Source: Christensenella sp. UBA4651
Lineage (GTDB): Bacteria > Bacillota > Clostridia > Christensenellales > UBA1242
Assembly (NCBI GenBank): GCA_002405615.1
Contig: DHMD01000037.1
Span: 1 to 13,690, forward strand
Length of the DNA: 13,690 bases
Reading direction: 5' to 3'
The position numbers were made by a program, and so were the translations under genes. Shown in pieces: positions 1 through 6,905 of this stretch; within the stretch, counting starts at the first letter, position 1; each line of letters starts with the position of its first letter. The notes under the pieces were generated by a model. The model made no database searches and was not told where the DNA came from. It saw nothing but the letters and a program-made list of their open reading frames with translations.

Positions 1-1408
1 AATAGTGAATTTTTTCTCCTGCAATATCCATATAATCTTCCGCCCCTTGCCCCGCTATAACAAGCACATCACGAGGCGAAAGTTTATTGATTGTAGTTAG
101 TATGGCCTCTTTCCTATTTTGTATGCAACAATAATTTTGCGTAATCGGTTTGATACCCTCCTCTATTTGCGAAATTATAGCCTGTGGGTCTTCTAACCTA
201 GGATTATCACTCGTAATCACTGTAAAATCCGCTTTTTCTCCGCTAATTTTACCCATAATACTGCGTTTTGTGGTATCACGATTTCCGCCACAGCCAAATA
301 ATGAATAAAGTTTGCCATTAGCTACCTTGCGAATACTAGACAAAATATTAGCCAAACCGTCTGGCGTATGAGCATAATCTACCACCGCAAAAGCACCATT
401 TTTTAGCGGGATAATATTGCACCTACCAGATACAAAATCGCACGAACTTAAACCGAGTGAAATCGCACTTGTTTCGATACCTAGTCGCAGGCACGCCAAT
501 GCAGCGCCGAGAGCATTATACAAATTAAATTCGCCAATCAACCTTGTATTCACAGCACGCAACTCGTCATCGAGATTGACGATATAACTCGTCCCCAACA
601 TACTCATAGTTATACGAGTTGCGAAACAATCGCACGGATTTTTGAGCCCAAAAGTCGCAATTTTGCCCTCTTTTTGCGATAAAACATACTTTTGAATACT
701 CATATCATCAATATTAGCCACTTTAATTTTGCAAAATTCGTCTGTCAAAAACCTCAATTTTGTATCACGATAATTCTCAAAAGTTTCAAAAAAGTCTAGG
801 TGGTCCTGAGTAATATTCGTAAGTATCCCCGCATCGCAAACAACGCCCGCCATTTTGTTGAGATAAATTGCGTGCGCACTCACCTCCATAACTACATAGT
901 CAACTTTTGCTTTTGCCATCTGAGCAAAAATTTTGTGCAATTCTATCGGGTCTGGTGTCGTGAGTTGCGAGTCAAATTTCTGTTCCCCAATCATATTGCA
1001 AATCGTACCAATCAGCCCGACCTTGTACCCAGCCGTTTCCAAAATGCTCTTTAACATATAAGTCGTAGTTGTCTTGCCATTCGTTCCAGTACACCCAATT
1101 AACTTGAATTTACTGCGAGGGTTGTGATAAAAATTGCTAGCCATTCGCCCCATAGCCGAACGCACATCGGCGACAATGATTTGAGGAACGGCAACATCTA
1201 ACAAAATATGGTCGGTAACAATCGCCACCGCTCCCACCTCAACCGCCACATTCGCCAAAGTATGCCCGTCCGTATTTTGCCCTCTAATGCAAAAATACAA
1301 GGAATTTTTGACAACATCAGCAGTGCTACAAGTTATATGCTGTATTTTTGCGTCAAAAAAATTGTGTGTTTGATAATCAATATTACTTAAAATTTGGGAT
1401 AATTTCAT
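1..1408 (-). CDS. murE: UDP-N-acetylmuramoyl-tripeptide synthetase MurE, 3' end cut by the window
   Basis: This Mur ligase adds the third amino acid to UDP-MurNAc-L-Ala-D-Glu in the cytoplasm, using ATP, in peptidoglycan precursor synthesis. The visible 469 residues contain the ATP-binding GTNGKTTT loop (residues 108-115), the central ligase domain with a TNITQDHLDFF segment, and the C-terminal domain with a DNPRLEDP motif beginning at D401. In the MurE family DNPR marks enzymes that select meso-diaminopimelate; lysine-adding enzymes differ there. The reading frame stays open to base 1, and only a short C-terminal tail, perhaps 10-25 residues, should be missing. The ATG at 1406-1408 is preceded by AAGGAG at good spacing. 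It is the last visible gene of the dcw operon, 126 nt after the PBP gene, the usual Firmicute order. Confidence 0.95.
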   Translation of the reverse strand, partial: MKLSQILSNIDYQTHNFFDAKIQHITCSTADVVKNSLYFCIRGQNTDGHTLANVAVEVGAVAIVTDHILLDVAVPQIIVADVRSAMGRMASNFYHNPRSKFKLIGCTGTNGKTTTTYMLKSILETAGYKVGLIGTICNMIGEQKFDSQLTTPDPIELHKIFAQMAKAKVDYVVMEVSAHAIYLNKMAGVVCDAGILTNITQDHLDFFETFENYRDTKLRFLTDEFCKIKVANIDDMSIQKYVLSQKEGKIATFGLKNPCDCFATRITMSMLGTSYIVNLDDELRAVNTRLIGEFNLYNALGAALACLRLGIETSAISLGLSSCDFVSGRCNIIPLKNGAFAVVDYAHTPDGLANILSSIRKVANGKLYSLFGCGGNRDTTKRSIMGKISGEKADFTVITSDNPRLEDPQAIISQIEEGIKPITQNYCCIQNRKEAILTTINKLSPRDVLVIAGQGAEDYMDIAGEKIHY

Positions 1409-1428
1409 CTTTTTGCTCCTTTTTATTA

Positions 1429-1462
1429 ATTATACAATGCCGCCTCACGCAAATTTTGTCAA
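1429..1462 (-). promoter_or_regulatory. Possible weak promoter for murE
   Basis: The 126-nt gap before murE contains a perfect -10 hexamer TATAAT (1429-1434) and a perfect -35 hexamer TTGACA (1457-1462) on the minus strand. They are separated by 22 nt, well beyond the usual 16-18, so the pair may not function together. The -35 box overlaps one arm of a 7-bp inverted repeat, TTTTGTC/GACAAAA (1454-1460 and 1484-1490). It may supply murE independently of the upstream operon, or it may be chance in AT-rich DNA. Confidence 0.3.
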
Positions 1463-1534
1463 AAACAAAACAAGTCATTTTACGACAAAAGTTATTTTAT
1501 GAGAAACAAGGTTTCTTGCATAGCACCCCGCACA

Positions 1535-3451
1535 CTACTCCGCTCGTGGCACTGTTCCCAAAAATACTATTCCGCCAGCAAAGAGCATTTCGCCAGCGGG
1601 CACATTTTGCCAAACCACATAATCACCCTCGCCGTCTATCTCGTATTCCAACTTCATTTTTTTGAGCATAGTTACCGCCTCAGTGATTGACAGCCCCACG
1701 AGATTTGGCACTTCTATATTAGGCTCTAGCTTCTTTTGGTCCTCTGTCAAATTTGTCGGAGCGATATTTTTGTAGGTAAACAGTCCGCTGAACACTTGCT
1801 TTGCATACGGCGCCGCAACCATACTACCATAGTACACACCCGTTCCCGGCTCATCGACACAAAGCAGTAGCACATACTGCGGGTTTTCGACAGGGTAACA
1901 CCCCATAAAACTCGACACATACTTCCCGCTAGCAATCCGCCCGTCCTGATACTTTTGCGCTGTTCCCGTCTTACCACCTATTCGATACCCTGGGACGAAA
2001 CTATATAACCCTTTTGTGCTAACTACCCCCTCCATTAATTGCGTAACTGTACTCGATACAGATTTATCCAAAACCTGCCGAACTGGCATCGCCGCAAACT
2101 CCTTTGTCGAGCCGCCCGCACTGGTAATTGATTTGAGAAAATGTGGCTTATACAAAGTGCCATTCACGACAGAGCAAACCCCAGTTATCATTTGTAATGG
2201 CGTAACCGCCACCGCCTGCCCAAACGAAATCCTAGCAAGGTCGACATTTTTGACCGAATCTTTGTTCATCATAATACCCGAACTTTCTCCAAAAAAGTCA
2301 ATCCCCGTAGCACTGCCGAAACCGAATTTTTGCAAATAACTATATAGCGTATCCTTGCCCATTCTCAATCCCAAATCCATAAACACGCAGTTGCAACTAT
2401 TCGCCAAGCCCTCCGCCAAAGTCTGCGAGCCGTGCCCTCTCGTCCGCCAACATTTTATCCTTTCGCCGTCCACTATCCTGTACCCTGGGTCAAAAAACCG
2501 CTCATCTACATTAGTAACCCCCTCGCTCAAAGCCGCCGAAAGCGTAAACAACTTAAACGTACTTCCCGGCTCATACACGTCTACAATATTTACATTTTTG
2601 CTGTATAGCAGCAACTTTTCCACATCATCACGAGGCGGATTATTTAGGTCAAAACTAGGGCGGCTCGCCATACCTAGAATTTCGCCATTATTTGGGTCCA
2701 TCATTATAGCGGTTACACCTTTTGCCTGCTGCTCCACAATCGCTCGGTCGATGACTTCTTCCAAAACTCGCTGAATACCGATATCAATAGTTAGAGTTAT
2801 GTCGCACCCCGCAATTCCGGGAACAAAACTCGTAGTTGCGTTCGACAGTTCCATACCAGTAATCGTACTTTCGGTAAGTGTCTGCCCATTTATCCCCGTT
2901 AGATAATTATTGTAATACGCCTCCAATCCAGCCTGCCCCGCATTGTCAATCGTGGTTAGCCCCAACACATTCGTCAAATACTCGTTATAAGGATACTGCC
3001 TAGTGCTAGTTTCACTAATATAAATTCCCGACAAACCGCTCTCCAAAAGTTTGACCGCCCGTTCTCTATCCACCTGCTGTGCCACCAAACTTTCACTCAC
3101 ATTCTTCTTTTTTGCCTTTTCTAGCGTTTTGGGATAATCCAGCCCGAGAGTTTCCGAAACGACACGAGCCACAGCCTCAGGTTCTGTAATATTACTCCCA
3201 CGCAAGTAGACATTATAACTCGTATAACTACTCGCCAAGACGTTGCCATTCCTATCCAAAATCTTGCCACGAACCCCCGCAATCGGCAAATCTCGTGTCC
3301 ACTGACTGATAGCCTTTGTCTGCAACCCCTTACCTTGTACAATCTGCACAACAAAAAGTTTGCCAATCACGCACAAAAACAAAAAGGCTATTATGCAAAC
3401 CACGCACAATAACCTTTTGTGTAAACTATTTAGACTAAAAAATTGCTGCAT
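1535..3451 (-). CDS. Class B penicillin-binding protein (FtsI/SpoVD family) with C-terminal PASTA domain
   Basis: A membrane-anchored transpeptidase that cross-links peptidoglycan at the septum (FtsI/PBP2b role) or in the spore cortex (SpoVD role). The 638-aa protein has one N-terminal membrane segment (about residues 14-38), a PBP dimerisation domain (about 58-225) and a transpeptidase domain. Its motifs are S297-T-F-K300 with the nucleophilic serine, S352-C-N354 and K494-T-G496. A single PASTA domain follows at about 579-635. I chose the ATG at 3449-3451 because GGGAGG lies 5 nt upstream; a TTG codon nine residues further upstream has no such support and would overlap the preceding gene. 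It starts 16 nt after the FtsL-like gene and precedes murE. Its length and single PASTA domain resemble SpoVD, and spoVD directly precedes murE in Bacillus, but here only one PBP gene lies between ftsL and murE, so it may serve division, sporulation or both. Confidence 0.93.
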   Translation of the reverse strand: MQQFFSLNSLHKRLLCVVCIIAFLFLCVIGKLFVVQIVQGKGLQTKAISQWTRDLPIAGVRGKILDRNGNVLASSYTSYNVYLRGSNITEPEAVARVVSETLGLDYPKTLEKAKKKNVSESLVAQQVDRERAVKLLESGLSGIYISETSTRQYPYNEYLTNVLGLTTIDNAGQAGLEAYYNNYLTGINGQTLTESTITGMELSNATTSFVPGIAGCDITLTIDIGIQRVLEEVIDRAIVEQQAKGVTAIMMDPNNGEILGMASRPSFDLNNPPRDDVEKLLLYSKNVNIVDVYEPGSTFKLFTLSAALSEGVTNVDERFFDPGYRIVDGERIKCWRTRGHGSQTLAEGLANSCNCVFMDLGLRMGKDTLYSYLQKFGFGSATGIDFFGESSGIMMNKDSVKNVDLARISFGQAVAVTPLQMITGVCSVVNGTLYKPHFLKSITSAGGSTKEFAAMPVRQVLDKSVSSTVTQLMEGVVSTKGLYSFVPGYRIGGKTGTAQKYQDGRIASGKYVSSFMGCYPVENPQYVLLLCVDEPGTGVYYGSMVAAPYAKQVFSGLFTYKNIAPTNLTEDQKKLEPNIEVPNLVGLSITEAVTMLKKMKLEYEIDGEGDYVVWQNVPAGEMLFAGGIVFLGTVPRAE

Positions 3452-3467
3452 ATAGCCTCCCGAAAGA

Positions 3468-4208
3468 CTACCTACCAAACAAATACGAAATAAATTTTGC
3501 CAATCTATTAAAAAAATTGTCAGTTGTTACAATATCAGGACTAACCGTAGGCGAAATGTCTATCGTACCGCCGTTACGCACAACATCACGCATATTTTCG
3601 GGTATTTTACCCTCTTCTGCCGTAATCTGCCCGTTAATTCCGTCCAGCTCACGCTCCTGCTGAACGAGCGTACTTTCAGTTAACCCCGTCTGCCGCTCAA
3701 TATTACCGATAGCCAAAGCATTACAGATGACGAGTCCCACAAGCAAAACCAAGCAACAAGCCCCAGTCGCAATCCACAATTTCATTCTACTAGACGACTT
3801 TTTGGCAGATTTTGACGCTTTTTTGGCTTGCTTGGAAGCCTCAACCTCGTCAATCTCGATAGTAGGCGTTTCGAAAGTACGCACCACATCTTGGTACGAT
3901 TTTGAGCGTTTCATTCGAGCCAAACTATCCTCGGCGGGAGCAGCAGAAATCACTTCTTCCTCCTCCACCTCATCTAGCGGCTCATCCACCGACTCGATAG
4001 TCTGCCTATCAATCTCGTTGTATACCTGATTCAAATTTGCCGCAGTATGAGAGGTCTCAAAACGAGCAGTTTCTCGCTCCACCTCGTCCATCATACGATT
4101 TAACTTTGTATTCTGTTCAACTTTTTTGTCGACCAACTCCGCAAATTCCTTTTCAGTCGTTGGTCGTTCCAAGGTAGCAGTCAAATTATCCTTTGAACTA
4201 AAAGACAT
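3468..4208 (-). CDS. FtsL-like single-pass membrane division protein with a long cytoplasmic tail
   Basis: The position between rsmH and the class B PBP is that of ftsL, whose small bitopic product joins DivIC/FtsB and FtsI in the divisome. Sequence identity to FtsL cannot be judged by eye, so the call rests on location and topology. The 246-aa product has a long, charged N-terminal region (1-142) with an acidic stretch at 76-86 and a Lys/Ser-rich run at 126-142. One membrane segment follows (about 143-165), then a short Leu/Gln/Glu-rich stretch that could form a coiled coil (168-200), and a C-terminal amphipathic helix-like segment (231-246). Typical FtsL proteins are about 90-130 aa with a short cytoplasmic tail, so the N-terminal extension is unusual. 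The ATG at 4206-4208 has AGGAG 9 nt upstream. It starts 32 nt after rsmH. Confidence 0.7.
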   Translation of the reverse strand: MSFSSKDNLTATLERPTTEKEFAELVDKKVEQNTKLNRMMDEVERETARFETSHTAANLNQVYNEIDRQTIESVDEPLDEVEEEEVISAAPAEDSLARMKRSKSYQDVVRTFETPTIEIDEVEASKQAKKASKSAKKSSSRMKLWIATGACCLVLLVGLVICNALAIGNIERQTGLTESTLVQQERELDGINGQITAEEGKIPENMRDVVRNGGTIDISPTVSPDIVTTDNFFNRLAKFISYLFGR

Positions 4209-4240
4209 AATAATATACTCCTATTTTTTATAATTTAGCA

Positions 4241-5176
4241 CTACAACTTCTCGACAACACGCAATTTTGCACTGTGCGACCTAGAATTTTGAGCCAACTC
4301 ATCAGCACTAGGCAAAATCGGCTTGCGGCTTATTTTTTTAACCTCTGCGGAATGATGACATACGCAAACTGGGAGTTTCTTGTCGCAAAGGCAATCAGTC
4401 GCCAGCATATTGAAGGCGTCTTTTGCAATTCTATCTTCCAATGAATGGAAGGTAATCACCGCCAGCCTTCCACCCTTGTTCAAGCCCTTGCGGACACAAT
4501 CAATCAAAAATTCGCTCAGCCCGCTCAACTCGCCATTAACCTCAATTCGGATTGCCTGAAACACTCGCTTGGCTGGATGCCCGTTGGCAAATCTAAATTT
4601 AGCGGGGATACTATTAGCCACAATTTCGGCAAGTTCGGTAGTAGTTTGTATTCTACTCAACTGCCTAGCCTTGACTATCTCTAAGGCAATTTGCCTAGCA
4701 AATCTCTCCTCGCCGTAATCTCTAAAAATTTGAGTCAAACGCTCGGCAGAATAGTTATTTACCACCGTTTCGGCGTCTAACTTTTGCCCCTCGTCCATTG
4801 TCATTTTGAGAGGACCTGCGTTCATATAACTAAACCCACGCTCGGGATTGTCGATTTGGTAACTGCTCACACCCAAATCTACTAATATCCCGTCCAGCCC
4901 GCTGATTTCATTTTCAGCCATAGCCTTAACAAAATCCTTGTAATTTGAATGAACAAAAATCACTTTGCCTTTGGATTTTACCCGCTCACTCGCAGCCTTG
5001 ATAGCCTCCTCATCGAGGTCAAAACAAATGAGAGTGCCTTTCTCATTTAGCCTACTAGCAATCACACTGCTATGGCCGCCTCCACCTAGCGTGCCGTCCA
5101 TATAGACACCGTCAGGCTTGATATTGAGCGCCGAAATACACTCATTTAGCATAACGGGGATATGCTTAAATTCCAT
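4241..5176 (-). CDS. rsmH: 16S rRNA (cytosine(1402)-N4)-methyltransferase RsmH (MraW)
   Basis: A SAM-dependent methyltransferase that N4-methylates C1402 of 16S rRNA in the small subunit decoding centre. The 311-aa length matches the family. Visible motifs are the SAM loop DGTLGGGGHS (27-36), the acidic SAM-ribose residue in CFDLD (51-55), DGILVDLGVSS (95-105), HPAKRVFQAIRIEVN (200-214) and ITFHSLEDRI (241-250). The Cys-rich stretch CLCDKKLPVCVC (262-273) and a C-terminal RSHSAKLRV segment are also typical. I start at the ATG at 5174-5176, giving the conserved N-terminus MEFKHIPVML; an in-frame GTG seven codons upstream would overlap the previous gene. The ribosome site GGGAGGG lies 4 nt before the ATG and shares bases with the phosphoesterase stop codon, so translation is probably coupled. 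The usual PLDMRMD motif reads PLKMTMD here (122-128). Confidence 0.96.
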   Translation of the reverse strand: MEFKHIPVMLNECISALNIKPDGVYMDGTLGGGGHSSVIASRLNEKGTLICFDLDEEAIKAASERVKSKGKVIFVHSNYKDFVKAMAENEISGLDGILVDLGVSSYQIDNPERGFSYMNAGPLKMTMDEGQKLDAETVVNNYSAERLTQIFRDYGEERFARQIALEIVKARQLSRIQTTTELAEIVANSIPAKFRFANGHPAKRVFQAIRIEVNGELSGLSEFLIDCVRKGLNKGGRLAVITFHSLEDRIAKDAFNMLATDCLCDKKLPVCVCHHSAEVKKISRKPILPSADELAQNSRSHSAKLRVVEKL

Positions 5177-5186
5177 TATTCCCTCC

Positions 5187-5894
5187 CTAAACTTCACAAA
5201 TTTCTACCAATTCGCAGTTCACTTGGTCGCAACTGGTCAGAAAATATTCAATGCCATTTTGCACCAAACGCAGCTTGCAACGACAGTTTTTGCCGTGCAA
5301 ATGCCCATAAACTACATAATCAACCGCATATTTCTCGCACAATCTCGTGAACTCGGACGGCAACATCTTGGCATTAAAAGGCGGATAGTGAATCATAACT
5401 ATTGACTTGTCCCCGTCCTTGCGTAGCGCTGCCAAATTTTTGAGTGCGAGTTCTAGTCTGATTACCTCTCGCTTAAATATTTTCTCGTCCTCTGCGTCCT
5501 TGAATTTGCCCTCAACCTCGGGAACAGTCCAGCCACGAGTGCCACAAATTACCACCCCGTCAAAACGAATTGCGTCATTTTGGAGGGCGAAACGCTCCTT
5601 ATCCAGTGCAGCCCGAACTGCCGAAATCGATTTCCACCAGTAGTCGTGATTACCGCGAGTAAAGATAATTTTACCAGGAAGTTTGGACACCAAATCAAGG
5701 TCTGGTTTCGCCTCTTGCATATACATCCCCCAACTGATATCCCCTGGAACGAGTACCAAATCATCTGCCGAAACCTTGCTAATCCAGTCCGCTTGGATAC
5801 GCTCAAAGTGGTTCTCCCAACCAGGGCCAAAAATATTCATCGGCTTGTCCACCGCAGTAGACAAATGCAAATCTCCTATCGCAAAAATTTTCAT
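5187..5894 (-). CDS. Calcineurin-like metallophosphoesterase (COG1768-like)
   Basis: A predicted soluble cytoplasmic phosphoesterase with a dinuclear metal centre; the substrate is unknown. The 235-aa protein shows the complete calcineurin-type motif set in order: D8-x-H10, G51-D52, G81-N82-H83-D84, H169 and G197-H198-x-H200. The N-terminal KIFAIGDLHLS and the LPGKIIFTRGNHDYWW segment resemble the COG1768 group of predicted phosphohydrolases; this assignment is from memory of the family. The ATG at 5892-5894 has GAGG 6 nt upstream. Its TAG stop at 5187-5189 is part of the rsmH Shine-Dalgarno sequence, 10 nt before the rsmH start. It appears to be the first gene of the dcw operon, where many Firmicutes carry mraZ. 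Confidence 0.88.
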   Translation of the reverse strand: MKIFAIGDLHLSTAVDKPMNIFGPGWENHFERIQADWISKVSADDLVLVPGDISWGMYMQEAKPDLDLVSKLPGKIIFTRGNHDYWWKSISAVRAALDKERFALQNDAIRFDGVVICGTRGWTVPEVEGKFKDAEDEKIFKREVIRLELALKNLAALRKDGDKSIVMIHYPPFNAKMLPSEFTRLCEKYAVDYVVYGHLHGKNCRCKLRLVQNGIEYFLTSCDQVNCELVEICEV

Positions 5895-5910
5895 ACATTA
5901 CCTCAACATA

Positions 5911-5939
5911 ATTTTATATTTTTTTGACACGATTTGCAA
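5911..5939 (-). promoter_or_regulatory. Candidate sigma-A promoter of the phosphoesterase-dcw operon
   Basis: On the minus strand, TTGCAA (5934-5939, 4/6 match to TTGACA) and TAAAAT (5911-5916, 5/6 match to TATAAT) are separated by exactly 17 nt. The site lies between the terminator of the upstream gene and the phosphoesterase start, where the operon promoter would be expected. Imperfect matches in AT-rich DNA limit confidence. Confidence 0.45.
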
Positions 5940-5972
5940 GTGATTTTGTGGTTTTTGTGCACAAATGATAAC

Positions 5973-6002
5973 AAAATAGCCCAAAACTTGCGTTTTAGGC
6001 TA
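5973..6002 (-). terminator. Intrinsic terminator after the 220-aa protein gene
   Basis: An 11-bp stem (arms 5992-6002 and 5977-5987 with one U-G pair) encloses a GCAA loop closed by C-G, a GNRA-type tetraloop, and is followed by TTTTG. It lies about 30 nt past the stop codon of the gene at 6033-6695. The opposite strand also ends in a T-rich tract (CTTTTTG), so it could act in both directions. Confidence 0.82.
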
Positions 6003-6032
6003 CTTTTTGTAGAGATAAATCTTATGGTTTTG

Positions 6033-6695
6033 TTAGTTTTGGTCTGACAGATTGATTGGAGTCGTTGACGGAAACAACGGCATTTCAAAGAAACCTTGGC
6101 AGACATTTGTAGAAAATTCCTGACATTGTGGAATATGACAGTATCCATAACTAGGTATCAAAAGTTCGGTTTCTGCCACAATCTTGATAATCATCATCAC
6201 GCAACCTTCCAGCGTAATAATGCTACCGTCAAATGTTCCCTGCGCAATAATCGCACTCGCCACCAATTCAACTTGGTACGGCACAATTGAGGCTTGCGGC
6301 AGGAACAACACAACATCTTGAGGAAGTGAAATCACTCCACTCGCCACACCTTGCACGCCATTTGCGTCAGTGTAGACAACCTCAATAGGAATATTCGCAA
6401 TAGCAGATATATGAGCAAAATTAGGTCTATCAGTAAAACGAGTAACACTCAAATTTGAGAGAGTCGGCTTGACTGTCAGACTCGATTGCCCCGAAACAAA
6501 AGTCAGCGGATATGTTGGGTTTGCGGGAGTAAAATTGGTCAATTGAACTTGCGTATCGGTAACATGTTGCTGTTTTAGACACGCGTCAAAGACTTTTTTT
6601 ACTTGAATACAAACTTTCTCACACAATCCACGCATAGGGTTATCGGTAATTGGCCCTGGTATCTGCTCTGTCCTAATTCCAGAAAAGAAAGACAT
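6033..6695 (-). CDS. Conserved-looking cysteine-containing protein of unknown function, possibly spore-related
   Basis: A 220-aa protein with no signal peptide and no membrane segment strong enough to call. Cysteines sit near the N-terminus (C25, C29, C39) and C-terminus (C165, C186, C191, C199). The middle (about 48-180) alternates hydrophobic and polar residues, including IPIEVVYTDANGVQG, and looks beta-rich. The C-terminal stretch YGYCHIPQCQEFSTNVC followed by FFEMPLFP resembles a pattern I recall from unnamed clostridial proteins, but I cannot give a family name. The ATG at 6693-6695 has GGAGG 7 nt upstream. The gene stands alone between two terminators. The proximity to spoIVA and a sigma-K-like promoter suggest a coat or mother-cell role; that is inference only. 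Confidence 0.75.
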   Translation of the reverse strand: MSFFSGIRTEQIPGPITDNPMRGLCEKVCIQVKKVFDACLKQQHVTDTQVQLTNFTPANPTYPLTFVSGQSSLTVKPTLSNLSVTRFTDRPNFAHISAIANIPIEVVYTDANGVQGVASGVISLPQDVVLFLPQASIVPYQVELVASAIIAQGTFDGSIITLEGCVMMIIKIVAETELLIPSYGYCHIPQCQEFSTNVCQGFFEMPLFPSTTPINLSDQN

Positions 6696-6724
6696 TTTTT
6701 AACCTCCATAAGACTTGCCCGTAC

Positions 6725-6756
6725 ATTATATAATATGAACTAACCGCCAATTGTGT
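6725..6756 (-). promoter_or_regulatory. Candidate promoter of the 220-aa protein gene (sigma-K-like or sigma-A)
   Basis: The minus strand carries CATATTATA (6729-6737), a full match to the sigma-K -10 pattern CATAnnnTA. An AC dinucleotide at 6755-6756, 17 nt upstream, fits the minimal sigma-K -35. Overlapping it is a perfect TATAAT (6725-6730), but no good -35 hexamer lies at 16-18 nt; TTGGCG is only 14 nt away. The sigma-K reading is favoured by the weak sigma-A -35. Both patterns are short and the region is very AT-rich. Confidence 0.35.
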
Positions 6757-6856
6757 GAATAACTATATAAAATTTGTAACGATAAAATAAATTATAAAAG
6801 TAAAATTAAAAGCCAAAATGCTTAAATTTATTCGAAAATCGCACACCCCCATACAA

Positions 6857-6894
6857 CGCAAAAAAGCATATACATCGTATATGCCTATTTTGCG
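6857..6894 (-). terminator. Strong intrinsic terminator closing the surface-protein locus
   Basis: A perfect 8-bp stem GCATATAC/GTATATGC (arms 6877-6884 and 6866-6873) with a 3-nt loop is followed on the minus strand by six T residues. Outer arms CGCAAAA/TTTTGCG (6888-6894 and 6857-6863) can extend the hairpin across a small internal loop. It starts 12 nt past the beta-helix stop codon. The rest of the 210-nt gap (6696-6856) is AT-rich and holds only the promoter candidate noted. Confidence 0.88.
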
Positions 6895-6905
6895 ATTTTT
6901 TAGGA

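Noticed and set aside
1503..1517. Hairpin after the PBP gene as a terminator separating murE
   Set aside because: The stem is only 6 bp with a 3-nt loop and is followed by ATAAAATAAC rather than a T tract, so termination is unlikely.
3452..3478. Upstream TTG start for the PBP gene adding nine residues
   Set aside because: It would overlap the FtsL-like gene and has no Shine-Dalgarno sequence, while the ATG at 3451 has GGGAGG 5 nt away.
6760..6856. Very AT-rich stretch as a possible replication origin or small gene
   Set aside because: I saw no DnaA-box cluster, no repeated units and no frame with a ribosome site; it looks like ordinary spacer.
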